From contig NZ_CP107836.1 in the NCBI RefSeq assembly GCF_036346615.1, forward strand, positions 5,022,001 through 5,086,000: a stretch of DNA of 64,000 bases, in the 5' to 3' direction. The DNA comes from Streptomyces sp. NBC_00523. Lineage in GTDB: Bacteria > Actinomycetota > Actinomycetes > Streptomycetales > Streptomycetaceae. Of the stretch, positions 17,985-26,131 are shown one piece after another. Every line of letters starts with the position of its first letter. The first letter of the stretch is position 1. The translations under genes and the position numbers were made by a program. The notes beneath the pieces are model-generated. The model saw only the letters and a list, made by a program, of their open reading frames with translations, searched no databases and had not been told where the DNA came from.

Positions 17985-19372
17985 GTTCTGCCGTCCCCGA
18001 CCACGTCCTGCGCGAGCTCGGCCGCACCGAGGGCGACGCCGCCTCGCTGGGCCTGCTCGTCCGCGACCAGGACACCCGCCGCCTCGTCCTCCTGCGCGCC
18101 GTGCTCGACGCGGCGGAGGCCGCCCCGGCCACCGTGTGCCCACCCCCGCTGCTGGACCGGCTCCGCGCGGACTGGGCCCTCCTCGAAGCCGCCGAACACG
18201 CGGACCGGGAAGCGGTGCGGACGGTTCTGTTCCACCCCATGGCCGGGCCCTGGGCGCAGCGGCTGCTGGGCGGGCTGACGTCGGAGGCGCCGGCCGGGCC
18301 CGACCTGCTGGCCGACCTGGCCCACCTGACGGCGCTGGTGGCCGCGGCGGGGGTGCGGGCGGGGGTGGACCTCCGGGTGCGGCTCGGCCCCCGCGGCGGG
18401 TACCTGTCGCTGCCCACGCTGGGCGCCGTACGCGCGGACACCGGCCCGGTCGAACTCCAGTGCCATGGCGGGGAGCTGACGGTACGGCCCGCCGACGGCG
18501 CGCCCTTCACCGTCCGCGTCCAGCAGGACGGCGCAACGAGCTCGGCGGACCCCCGCTGGGTGCCCCTGGTCATGCTGCCCGCCGTGGTGCCCGGGGCGGG
18601 CCCCGTGGCGCTGGACGACCTCGATCCGTACCGGACGCGGGGCGACGGAGCCGAGACGCACGGGCTGGGGGGCGCCGCCCAGATCGACGACTGGGAGCGC
18701 AAGGCGTGGATCGAGTCCTGGTCCGGGGTCGAGCCGTTGCTGCGCCTGGGCGGCGAGCACCGGCTCACCGAGGCCACGGTCCTGCTGCGCTGCATGGTCC
18801 CGCTCGGGCCGCCGCCCGGCTCCGGGCCCACCGGGCGCAGCGCGGCGCACTGCAGCGGCACCCGGCGCGAGGCGTTCGGCGCGGTCCTCAGCAGCAAGCC
18901 CGCCACCCCCGCGTACTTCGCCTCCACGCTCGTGCACGAGCTCCAGCACACCAAGCTCTCCGCGCTCTGCGCCCTCGTCCCGCTGCACCACGAGGACGCG
19001 ACGCCACGGCACTTCGCGCCCTGGCGCCCCGACCCCCGGCCCTTCGACGGGCTGCTCCAGGGCGCCTATTCGCACCTCGCGCTCGCCGACTACTGGCAGC
19101 GTTTCGCGCTGCACGCGCGGCGCGTGGCGCACCGGGACCAGGCCTGGGCGGAGCACGCGCGCTGCCGGCAGCAGGTGGGGGCCGTACTGCCGGTGCTGGC
19201 CGGCTCGGCGGCGCTCACCCCCGAGGGCCGGACGGTCGTCAACGAGATGATCACCCTCTACCACCGTCTGGAGGATTCGCCGCCTCCCACGGGTCACCTT
19301 GCGCGTGCGGAGGCGTATGTGACCACCGCCAAAGTGATATGGCAGCAGAGGAACGACTCATCCAGGAGTTGA
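17981..19372 (+). CDS. HExxH-motif peptide beta-hydroxylase-type RiPP enzyme
   Basis: 463 residues, ATGA-coupled to fxsB. The zinc/iron-binding motif HELQH spans residues 319-323 (LVHELQHTKL). The conserved downstream segment APWRPDPRPFDGLLQGAYSH, and LDDLDPYR upstream, are shared with the paralogue at 22576-23871. In this family HExxH marks 2-oxoglutarate-dependent peptide beta-hydroxylases, not proteases. It is encoded alone here but fused to FxsB in other genomes. Probable substrate: the FxsA peptide, on or near the cyclophane. The exact hydroxylated residue cannot be predicted. Confidence 0.83.
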   Translation: MSSAVPDHVLRELGRTEGDAASLGLLVRDQDTRRLVLLRAVLDAAEAAPATVCPPPLLDRLRADWALLEAAEHADREAVRTVLFHPMAGPWAQRLLGGLTSEAPAGPDLLADLAHLTALVAAAGVRAGVDLRVRLGPRGGYLSLPTLGAVRADTGPVELQCHGGELTVRPADGAPFTVRVQQDGATSSADPRWVPLVMLPAVVPGAGPVALDDLDPYRTRGDGAETHGLGGAAQIDDWERKAWIESWSGVEPLLRLGGEHRLTEATVLLRCMVPLGPPPGSGPTGRSAAHCSGTRREAFGAVLSSKPATPAYFASTLVHELQHTKLSALCALVPLHHEDATPRHFAPWRPDPRPFDGLLQGAYSHLALADYWQRFALHARRVAHRDQAWAEHARCRQQVGAVLPVLAGSAALTPEGRTVVNEMITLYHRLEDSPPPTGHLARAEAYVTTAKVIWQQRNDSSRS

Positions 19373-19453
19373 GCGGCCACGCGATCGCGACCGGTGCGAG
19401 CATGCCCCGGTGTATCTTGAAAGAGCTCACAACGAGGTCAGGGAGACGGTTCA

Positions 19454-22447
19454 ATGCCCGCTACGCGTAAGCAAGTTGGAGCAATCGGGGCGCAGACCAT
19501 CACCCTGAGCTTCGCCGGGTACAACCGGGCCTGGGCGGCGTGGATCGCGGATCGGCTGGAACGGCGCGGAGTGACGGTCGTCCAACAGCGCTGGGACCCA
19601 CCGGTCGACGTGCCGCTGGAGGACTCGCTCCGCGACCTGATGCTCGCGCGGGGACAGATTCTGGTGCTGCTCAGCGACTGGTACTTCCAGCTCGGGCCGC
19701 GCAGCCACGAGGAGTGGAACCGGGCCCTGCGCGAAGTGGTCGTGCCCGACCCGGACCGCTTTGCCGCCGCGTCCATCACCACCGCAGCCCTGCCCGGCGC
19801 GACCTCGGTGTTCGCCGCCGCCGATCTGACCAACGTGGGTGCGGACGAGGCGGAGCGCCGGCTGCTCGTCCGCCTGGGGCTGCCCGCCGACCCGCTCCCC
19901 GAGGACGCCGCCGCGCGTCCGGGACCCCGCTACCCGGCGGACATCCCCGAGGTCTGGGGCGGGGTGCCGCGCCGCAACACCCGCTTCACAGGCCGCGAGC
20001 GGCTGCTGGCCGAAACGTACCAGGCGCTTCAGGAAGCGGGCACGGGTGCGGGCGTGGTGACGCTCCATGGCATGTCCGGGGTCGGCAAGACCCAGCTCGC
20101 CGCGGAGTACGTCTACCGCTTCGGCTCCGAGTACGACGTCGTCTGGTGGGTCCCCGCCGACCGGCGTGCGCTCTTCCGGCAGAAGCTCGCCGAACTCGCC
20201 CCGGAACTGGGCCTGTCCACCGGTGCCGAATACGGCCAACGGCTCCGCGCCGTCCGCGACTCGCTGCGCCGGGGCAACCCGCACTCCCACTGGCTGCTCA
20301 TTCTGGACGGCGCCGACGAACCCGACCAGATCTGGGACCTTGTGCCCACCGGGCCGGGGCACGTGCTCATCACCTCCCGCAACCCGGAGTGGAGTGAGCA
20401 CAACAGCAACCTGGTCGAGGTGCCCGTCTACCGGCGCGACGAGTCCGTGGCCTTCATCCGCCGCCGCGCCCCGCGCCTGACCCCGGCCGAGGCCGACCAG
20501 CTGGCCGATGCCCTGGAAGACCTTCCGCTGCTCCTGGACCAGACGGCGGGCTGGCTGAACGACTCCGACATGTCCGTTGAGGAGTACATCGAACTCCTCA
20601 ACGGTGGCATCGATCAGGACGTCGTCAAGGTCTCCGCCGACTTCCCGCTCGCCTTCCAGACCGCCTGGTCGATACTGCTGAACAAGCTCCGGGACACCGT
20701 CCCCGAGTCCGTCGACCTGCTGCGCCTGTGCAGCTTCTTCGCACCCGGCTCCATCCCCGTACGGCTGCTGAAGGAAATGCCCTCCGGAGAGCTGCCCGAA
20801 CAGCTCTCGGGGCTGATGAACGACCCGCTGTTGTGGAACAGGGCCATCGGCCAGCTGCGCCAGTACTCCGTGGTGCGGCTCGAGTCCCACGAGTCCGACG
20901 TGGACGAGGCGTCCTCGGGCGAGTCGGTCTATCTGCACCGCATGGTCCACCAAATCGTCCGCAAGGATATGCCGGACCAGGACCGGCAGGAATTCATCGA
21001 CGTCGTCCGCCGGGCACTCGCCGCCGCAGACCCCGGCCGTCCGACGGACACCCGGCTCTGGCCCCGCTACGCCGAGATCACCCCACACCTGAAGTGGGCC
21101 GACGTCCTGCGCAGCACGGACCCCGCCGTGCACAACCTCGTCCTCAACTGCCTGCGCTACATGTATCTCTCGGGCGAGTACCGCGCCGGCATAAAGTTGG
21201 GTTCGCGTGCCATGACTGCCTGGCGCGAACTGCTCGGAGAGAACCATCCGCGCGTCTGGGACCTGAGCTACAACTACGCCAACCTGCTGCGTGCCGTGGG
21301 CGACTACGCCGGGACCGAGGCCATCGAACGCGCAGCAGTCGAACACCTGCGGGCCGAACGCGGACCCCAGGACCTGGAGCACATCCGAGCGGCCGGTGGC
21401 CTCGCGGCAGACTTGCGGGGGCTCGGTCGGTACGCGGAGGCGCAGGAGCTGTCGAGCTGGATTCTGACGCAGTATCAGGAACTGCTGGGGGAACAGGATT
21501 CCCGCACGCTCGACGCCCAGAACAACCTCGCCACGTCCATGCGCCTCCTCGGCCGCTACGAGGATGCGCTGGAACTCAACCGCCGCACCCTCGAAGCGCG
21601 CCGCCAACTGCTGCGACCGCGTCATGCCTGGACGCTCTACTCCGAGGTCCACTATGCGACAGACCTGCGCCTCCTGGGCCGGTACAAAGAGGCCCAGTCG
21701 ATCCAGACTCTGAGCGCCCGCGTTCACCGGAACGTGATGGGTGCCGACAACCCACAGACATTGCGCGCCGAGCACAACCTGGCGCTCTGTCAGTATCGTG
21801 CCGGCGAGCGCAACGACGCGGCGAGCGCGTTCACGTACGTACTGGAACGCGCCGAACGTGTGCTCGGTGAGAGCGACCCGCTGACCATGATGTTCGCCGC
21901 CAGCCAGAGCTTCTTCGCTCGCGAGCACGGTGACATCGACCAGGCTAGGACCATAAGCGAGAAGGTCGTCCAGGGCTACGTGGAAATGCTGGGTGAGGAG
22001 CACCCGTACGTGGCGGGGAGCCGCGCCAACCATGCCCTGATCCTCCGCAGCGTCGGGGAGCGCCAACAGGCGTTCCATCTGCTGGAGGAGGCGCTCACAG
22101 ACATGGACCGCTTTGTCGGCGAGAACCATCCCTGGACGCTGGGTTGCGCCATCAACGCCTCGGCTGTGCGTAACCTGGTCGGTGACGTGGAAGGGGCTGT
22201 GACGCTTACCGACTCGCTGGTCACACGTGCCATCGAGGTCCTGGGGCGTACTCACCCCCTGACGCTCTCCGCCCGCATCGCCCACGCCGCGGACCTGCGC
22301 GGCGTCCGGGACAGGCAACGGGCGGATAAGGTCGAGTCAGAGGCGCTGGACGACCTGGCGACCACACTCGGTGCGCAGCACGTACACACCGTCTCGGCTC
22401 GTTCCCGGAACCGGCCGTACTGGGACTTCGAGCCCCAGATCATCTGA
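19454..22447 (+). CDS. fxsT: FxsT: TIR-NB-ARC-TPR protein of the FxSxx system
   Basis: 997 residues. The N-terminal TIR-like domain (~15-150) contains ITLSFAGYNRAWAAWIADRL and the SHEEW segment, where Glu86 or Glu87 sits at the usual NADase glutamate position. The NB-ARC domain (~170-480) has Walker A GMSGVGKT (206-213), Walker B WLLILDGADE and VLITSRN. A TPR array fills ~560-960, with repeated LGENHPRV/LRAVGDY-type units. This is a STAND architecture: ligand binding to the TPRs is expected to trigger NTP-driven oligomerisation and TIR activation. Close genetic linkage to fxsA suggests the modified peptide could be the ligand or a regulator; that is inference. Confidence 0.87.
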   Translation: MPATRKQVGAIGAQTITLSFAGYNRAWAAWIADRLERRGVTVVQQRWDPPVDVPLEDSLRDLMLARGQILVLLSDWYFQLGPRSHEEWNRALREVVVPDPDRFAAASITTAALPGATSVFAAADLTNVGADEAERRLLVRLGLPADPLPEDAAARPGPRYPADIPEVWGGVPRRNTRFTGRERLLAETYQALQEAGTGAGVVTLHGMSGVGKTQLAAEYVYRFGSEYDVVWWVPADRRALFRQKLAELAPELGLSTGAEYGQRLRAVRDSLRRGNPHSHWLLILDGADEPDQIWDLVPTGPGHVLITSRNPEWSEHNSNLVEVPVYRRDESVAFIRRRAPRLTPAEADQLADALEDLPLLLDQTAGWLNDSDMSVEEYIELLNGGIDQDVVKVSADFPLAFQTAWSILLNKLRDTVPESVDLLRLCSFFAPGSIPVRLLKEMPSGELPEQLSGLMNDPLLWNRAIGQLRQYSVVRLESHESDVDEASSGESVYLHRMVHQIVRKDMPDQDRQEFIDVVRRALAAADPGRPTDTRLWPRYAEITPHLKWADVLRSTDPAVHNLVLNCLRYMYLSGEYRAGIKLGSRAMTAWRELLGENHPRVWDLSYNYANLLRAVGDYAGTEAIERAAVEHLRAERGPQDLEHIRAAGGLAADLRGLGRYAEAQELSSWILTQYQELLGEQDSRTLDAQNNLATSMRLLGRYEDALELNRRTLEARRQLLRPRHAWTLYSEVHYATDLRLLGRYKEAQSIQTLSARVHRNVMGADNPQTLRAEHNLALCQYRAGERNDAASAFTYVLERAERVLGESDPLTMMFAASQSFFAREHGDIDQARTISEKVVQGYVEMLGEEHPYVAGSRANHALILRSVGERQQAFHLLEEALTDMDRFVGENHPWTLGCAINASAVRNLVGDVEGAVTLTDSLVTRAIEVLGRTHPLTLSARIAHAADLRGVRDRQRADKVESEALDDLATTLGAQHVHTVSARSRNRPYWDFEPQII

Positions 22448-22506
22448 CGGCATGCCGGCGGTGATGGCCGGCGGGTGCGGGGTGCGGCCTGTGCGGAGCC
22501 GGCCGC

Positions 22507-22556
22507 GACCTCGCCCGGCCCGCGCATCGCGTGAGATGCGCGGGCCGGGCGAGGTC
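22507..22556. terminator. Strong bidirectional terminator between the two Fxs cassettes
   Basis: Perfect 21-bp inverted repeat (arms 22507-22527 and 22536-22556, beginning GACCTCGCCC and ending GGGCGAGGTC) with an 8-base loop. It lies 60 bases after fxsT and 20 bases before the end of the convergent HExxH gene. Confidence 0.88.
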
Positions 22557-22575
22557 GGGAACGCCCCTGTCGGTG

Positions 22576-23871
22576 TCAGGAAACCATGGCTCCGTGGACC
22601 GTAGTCAGGCCTGTGCGTTCCCGCCAGGCCGCAGACTTGGCGAGTGCGTCCTTGTGCGCGCGGAGGGCGATTGAGCTCGGCACTTCGTCCGCCTGCCAAT
22701 CGGCCACGGTGCCGGCTATCCCAGTTACCAATCGTCGGCCCTCGTCAGTGAGGCCAGGGTGGTCGGAAAGCTGGGGCAGGGCCAGCGTGGTCAGTTCACG
22801 CCAGAGGGCGAACTCATAGTGGGAGTGTTCGGCATCGTCCACTGTGCGCTGGACGCGCCAGAAGTCCACGACGCCCAGGTGCGCGTACACACCGTGAAGC
22901 AGCGCGCCCAGCGGCCGAGGGTCGGGACGCCAAGGAGCATGGAAGAGACCGGGATGAGTGTGATCGTGCAGGGGGACGAGATCCACTATTGCTGCCAGTT
23001 TGATGTGCTGGAACTCGTGGACCATCAGCAGAGCCAGAGCCACCGGGTCGTCGTACGCGGATGCGCTCATCGCACCGAACGCCTCGTTGACCGAGCAGCT
23101 GGAGCTCACCGCCCCCGGCGCGCAATCCACCGGGGTGATGATGGCCAGTCCTGCGGACAGCGCGTCGGCATGGGCGCTGTGGTGGGTCACCAAAAGTTCC
23201 CAGGCTTCGCTCAGAGTCCGCTTCCAGTGGTCCACTCTTTCGGGACTCTGGCGGCCGGCGGGTTCCCCGAGACTGCTGCGGTATGGGTCAAGGTCGTCCA
23301 GGCTCAGGCGTAGGTGCTTCCCGCCGCTGGTCGCTTCCAGCAGGTGAACGTGCTGCCAGTTCTCCTGGGCGGATCGGCCGTTGACGCTGACCGATCCACC
23401 GTCCACACGTACCTGCGCCGTGTCACCCTGGAGAGCGTCCAGGCGTCCCCGAGTGGGCAGGAATATGGCACCCGAGTCGACCGGTAGCCGGACGTCGTGC
23501 GTGGCCTCGGCCCGAATCGCTGCTACCGCTGCGAGAGCGCCGAAGTAGCTCAGCCGCGTACCCATGGAAGCAGCTCCGTGGGCTGATAACGCCCGCAGAC
23601 ACTCGGAAGCCCAGGCCCCGAGGAAGGGGTGCAGCAGAGCATCCTCGACCACGTCCGGGTGATCTTGTTGGATCGTCGTCAGCAGCGCGAGACCATCGTG
23701 AAACCCGCTGTCCCGGACCGACTGCTTGTCGGTGGCGTCCAGCAGGCAGCGCAACAGCAGCATGCGCCGACTGAGCTGGCCGCTGCGCAGGATGTGCACC
23801 GCCGCCGCGTCACCGAAGCCCGAGGCGAGGGCCTCGAAGGCGTCGGCGTCCAACTGGTGCGTGGTGATCAC
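22576..23871 (-). CDS. Second HExxH-motif peptide beta-hydroxylase-type enzyme
   Basis: 431 residues with a GTG start overlapping the stop of the second FxsB gene (GTGA). The motif HEFQH lies at 285-289 (MVHEFQHIKL). It shares LDDLDPYR and APWRPDPRPLGALLHGVYAH with the enzyme at 17981-19372, so the two are paralogues. They differ widely elsewhere and use different codon bias, so this is not a recent tandem duplication. It would modify the peptide encoded upstream at 25496-25248. Confidence 0.82.
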   Translation of the reverse strand: MITTHQLDADAFEALASGFGDAAAVHILRSGQLSRRMLLLRCLLDATDKQSVRDSGFHDGLALLTTIQQDHPDVVEDALLHPFLGAWASECLRALSAHGAASMGTRLSYFGALAAVAAIRAEATHDVRLPVDSGAIFLPTRGRLDALQGDTAQVRVDGGSVSVNGRSAQENWQHVHLLEATSGGKHLRLSLDDLDPYRSSLGEPAGRQSPERVDHWKRTLSEAWELLVTHHSAHADALSAGLAIITPVDCAPGAVSSSCSVNEAFGAMSASAYDDPVALALLMVHEFQHIKLAAIVDLVPLHDHTHPGLFHAPWRPDPRPLGALLHGVYAHLGVVDFWRVQRTVDDAEHSHYEFALWRELTTLALPQLSDHPGLTDEGRRLVTGIAGTVADWQADEVPSSIALRAHKDALAKSAAWRERTGLTTVHGAMVS

Positions 23872-25049
23872 GAGCCGCTCCCTGTAATGGTCAATTGCGC
23901 GATGTCTGCCGCCAGCCGACTGTGCACGTGAGTGATCAGCTTGGCCAGGTCAGCGCAGTACACGGATGGATTGGCGAATTCACTACCGGTTCGGTAGCGG
24001 TGCGCAAACTGCCCGCCACCACATTCCTTGACCAATGGGCAGGCCCGGCAGGTTTCGCACAGTGCTGCTTCCCCGGCTTGGTTGGCACGCATTGCCGGCT
24101 GTGCCAGAACCGCGTCGAAGGAGTGGTTTCTCAGGTTGAGACCCGTTGCTGGTGCCCCGTCGTAGGCCACTTTGAGCGTGTCCATCAGTTCGATCGAGCC
24201 GTCAGTCTCCACGACGACGAAGTCCAGCGGCGCGGTGCCGAACACCTCACTCACCGCGGTCCCGCCGAGCAACTGGGCGATCAGCTCTTCGAACAGTCGG
24301 ATTCGGGTGGGTTGCTCCGGCTGCTTGTACCAGTGGTCGAAGACCGCGATCAGCCAGTCCGCATATGGAGTCTCTCCCGGCACGTGTCCAGGCGGCGGCG
24401 TATCCCAGGTGCCGTGAGGCAGCAGCAGGTCGATAATCGGGGGTTTCCAGGCCGCCAACGCCTCGTACACCTCAACGGGGTCGTTGGCCAGATCGACGGC
24501 GGCGAGAAGGCCGCGGAAGAGCGGGCGGTACGCGTCCGCCGCCAAAGCTTGCAGGCCGCGCTCCACGTCGTCGTACGAACCCCGGCCATTTGCGAACCGG
24601 CGGTGCCGGTCGTGATGAGCCGGCCCGCCATCCAGGCTCACGCCGATACCGACCCGGTGCTTGCTGAGCAGGTCGAGGTTGGCCTTCGTCAGCAAGACTC
24701 CATTGGTCTGCAGGGCGAAGTTGACCTCGACCGGAACGGCGGCCCGAACTGCCGTCACGACGTCTTCCAGGGTGTCGCGGCCGGCCAGCAACGGCTCGCC
24801 GCCGTGCAACACGACTCGTATCGATTCCAACGCGTGGTCCCGCGCGTGCTCGGCAAGCCGGTTGGCCAGTGCGGTGATCGTTCCAGTGGATATCACCTTT
24901 GGTCGCGACCGCCAACTCTGATCTGCCGCTTCGTACATATAGCAGTAGTCACAGGCGATGTTGCACCGACTGTGGACTTTCACAATGAACTCCCGGAAGG
25001 GGACTTCATTCGCGCGTATCCGCCCTGCGGGAGCGGTCACGTCGTTCAT
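23868..25049 (-). CDS. fxsB: Second FxsB-family radical SAM/SPASM maturase
   Basis: 393 residues from the ATG at 25049. Radical SAM cysteines 29, 33 and 36 lie in CNIACDYC; LHGGEPLL follows, and C-terminal CRACPLVKECGGG with VYCADLAKL forms the SPASM region. Clearly homologous to 16770-17984 (FIVKVHSRCN against FIVKVHGRCN, and shared DLLLPHGTW). No good Shine-Dalgarno precedes the ATG; instead the ATG overlaps the stop of a 48-codon ORF (ATGA), implying translational coupling. An upstream in-frame GTG at 25139 is possible but less likely. Confidence 0.88.
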   Translation of the reverse strand: MNDVTAPAGRIRANEVPFREFIVKVHSRCNIACDYCYMYEAADQSWRSRPKVISTGTITALANRLAEHARDHALESIRVVLHGGEPLLAGRDTLEDVVTAVRAAVPVEVNFALQTNGVLLTKANLDLLSKHRVGIGVSLDGGPAHHDRHRRFANGRGSYDDVERGLQALAADAYRPLFRGLLAAVDLANDPVEVYEALAAWKPPIIDLLLPHGTWDTPPPGHVPGETPYADWLIAVFDHWYKQPEQPTRIRLFEELIAQLLGGTAVSEVFGTAPLDFVVVETDGSIELMDTLKVAYDGAPATGLNLRNHSFDAVLAQPAMRANQAGEAALCETCRACPLVKECGGGQFAHRYRTGSEFANPSVYCADLAKLITHVHSRLAADIAQLTITGSGS

Positions 25050-25192
25050 GCGCGTGTCGGGTTGGGCTGGGTGCCGGACGGTACGCCGCCTACGCCGTCC
25101 GTCCTCTTGGAGGACCGCGCGTATGCCCGGGCGGCCCACATCGCTTTGTCGACAGGTGCCACGCGCGACTTGATCTCGGTCATAGCTTTCAT
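25046..25192 (-). CDS. Small ORF (48 codons) coupled to the second fxsB
   Basis: Starts MKAMTEIKSRVAPVDKAM and ends QPNPTRA, its TGA overlapping the fxsB ATG. GGAAGAAGGG lies immediately upstream of the first ATG; a second ATG three codons on (25183) has better spacing from AAGGG. Basic and Ala-rich, containing WAARAYARSSK. No homologue is known to me. The ATGA overlap and the ribosome site support a real gene: a second precursor, a leader-binding helper, or simply a translational entry point for fxsB. Confidence 0.55.
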   Translation of the reverse strand: MKAMTEIKSRVAPVDKAMWAARAYARSSKRTDGVGGVPSGTQPNPTRA

Positions 25193-25247
25193 CCCTTCTT
25201 CCAGTACGCGAACGGCCTGTCCGACACGAAGCCCAACCCGACCGCCA

Positions 25248-25496
25248 TCACTCGCCGATGCTGTTGGTGAATCCCGGCCGTATGGGGCCGGATTCGACGG
25301 CGTCCTGGCTGACACGGTCCAGCGAACGTGCCAGAACGCCAGTGGGGCTGATGTTGCTCAGCTGGTCGAGCGATGTGGCGCTGAGGTCGGCCAGATTGCT
25401 CGTAACGGGAGCGGGTGCTGCCTCCGCCGCCACCGGCGTCGCCAGAGCAACCGCCAATGCGGCGCCGGCGACCAGAGTCTTCCTTGAAGCCTTCAT
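25248..25496 (-). CDS. Sec-signal FxsA-like RiPP precursor (C-terminal GFTNSIGE)
   Basis: 82 residues, ATG with ribosome site GAGAGGAAA eight bases upstream. The N-terminus is a textbook Sec signal: KASRK, a hydrophobic core TLVAGAALAVALATPV, then an AEA-AP cleavage site. The rest resembles an FxsA: LDQLSNISPTGVLARSL aligns loosely with LDLATLRTMDHPVLSEVV of the peptide at 16433-16621. The C-terminus PGFTNSIGE repeats the GFTN motif of that peptide. Probable substrate of the downstream FxsB and HExxH enzymes, then exported. A precursor pairing this signal with FxsB is unusual in my experience. Confidence 0.75.
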   Translation of the reverse strand: MKASRKTLVAGAALAVALATPVAAEAAPAPVTSNLADLSATSLDQLSNISPTGVLARSLDRVSQDAVESGPIRPGFTNSIGE

Positions 25497-25561
25497 GTGT
25501 CATTTCCTCTCAGGCTGAATATCTGACGGCAAGGTTGCTGACTAGCGAACCTCAGGGGGGG

Positions 25562-25675
25562 TTAGCCGCCCCAGGTGACGTCCCCCGTAGCGTCTGCTGC
25601 GGAGATCTCTTCACTCGCAGCCGAAAGGGAAGCCAAGGCGGCTGCGGTGATTTCTGCGAGGTTGACGAATGCCAC
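25562..25675 (-). CDS. Unannotated 37-residue peptide gene ending DVTWGG
   Basis: GTG start at 25675, preceded by GAGGGAGAAGATCC (good Shine-Dalgarno) and a plausible promoter 25 bases further up. It encodes a 37-residue acidic peptide opening MAFVNLAEITAAALASLSAA and ending GDVTWGG before TAA. The sole Trp is three residues from the end. Position, first gene of the second maturase cassette and 65 bases before the Sec-signal precursor, suggests a further RiPP precursor or a short regulatory peptide. No family recognised. The region has otherwise weak coding signals, so this call rests on start context and the peptide's shape. Confidence 0.6.
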   Translation of the reverse strand: MAFVNLAEITAAALASLSAASEEISAADATGDVTWGG

Positions 25676-25700
25676 GGATCTTCTCCCTCGGAGGCGATGG

Positions 25701-25728
25701 ATTCTAGGCATCTTGTGGATCTGTCAGC
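25701..25728 (-). promoter_or_regulatory. Predicted promoter of the second RiPP cassette
   Basis: Read leftwards: -35 GCTGAC (25723-25728), 16 bases, -10 TAGAAT (25701-25706), followed 25 bases later by the GTG of the 37-residue peptide. With CTGACA as -35 the spacing is 15. This would transcribe both small peptides, the 48-codon ORF, fxsB and the HExxH gene. Confidence 0.45.
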
Positions 25729-26131
25729 GTCGCTCGACCACGCCGGTGCCACTGTGGCTGACCGGGAGTCGGATGGGAACGGATGGGGGGTGGACACACT
25801 ATGCAGTGGCATAAAGCTGTCCGCACTGCGCTTGCAGGGCGCCAGGGGCGTTCACGTGGGGACAGTGTTGTGCTCCACTGACGTTTTCAACTGCTGCGAG
25901 AGGGGCGGTTTCAGACAGGTGTGGGAGTGGCTAAGCGCTTTTGAGGTCCCGATATATACGCAGATCAGGTGCAAAATCCAGGATGTGAATCTCGGCGTTA
26001 TGGGCCACAAGCGCCCAAGGTAGACGTATGCATCGGTGGCGTGAAGTGGCCGGTTGTTGCTACGCAATGTCTGTAAGGTTCGCCTATTTTGGACGCTTGT
26101 TGTCGCGTGCCGCCGGAGGGGGGCTCTCGCA
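25729..26131. other. Divergent regulatory region, AT-richer than flanks
   Basis: About 400 bases between the RiPP cassette and its divergent regulator. No coding evidence. Composition is clearly lower in GC (for example GATATATACGCAGATCAGGT near 25951). It contains an inverted repeat GCAGTG-N15-CACTGC (25803-25829), a possible operator for the regulator, located about 75-100 bases upstream of the predicted -35. I found no convincing -35/-10 for the rightward gene. Confidence 0.45.

Noticed and set aside
25552..25812. 86-residue minus-strand open frame overlapping the 37-residue peptide gene
   Set aside because: No ribosome site at its start and a random-looking Ser/Pro/Arg composition; the GTG-start peptide in the other frame is better supported.
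26054..26131. Upstream extension of the LuxR-type regulator
   Set aside because: Codon use is poor and GGAGGGGGG directly precedes the GTG at 26132.
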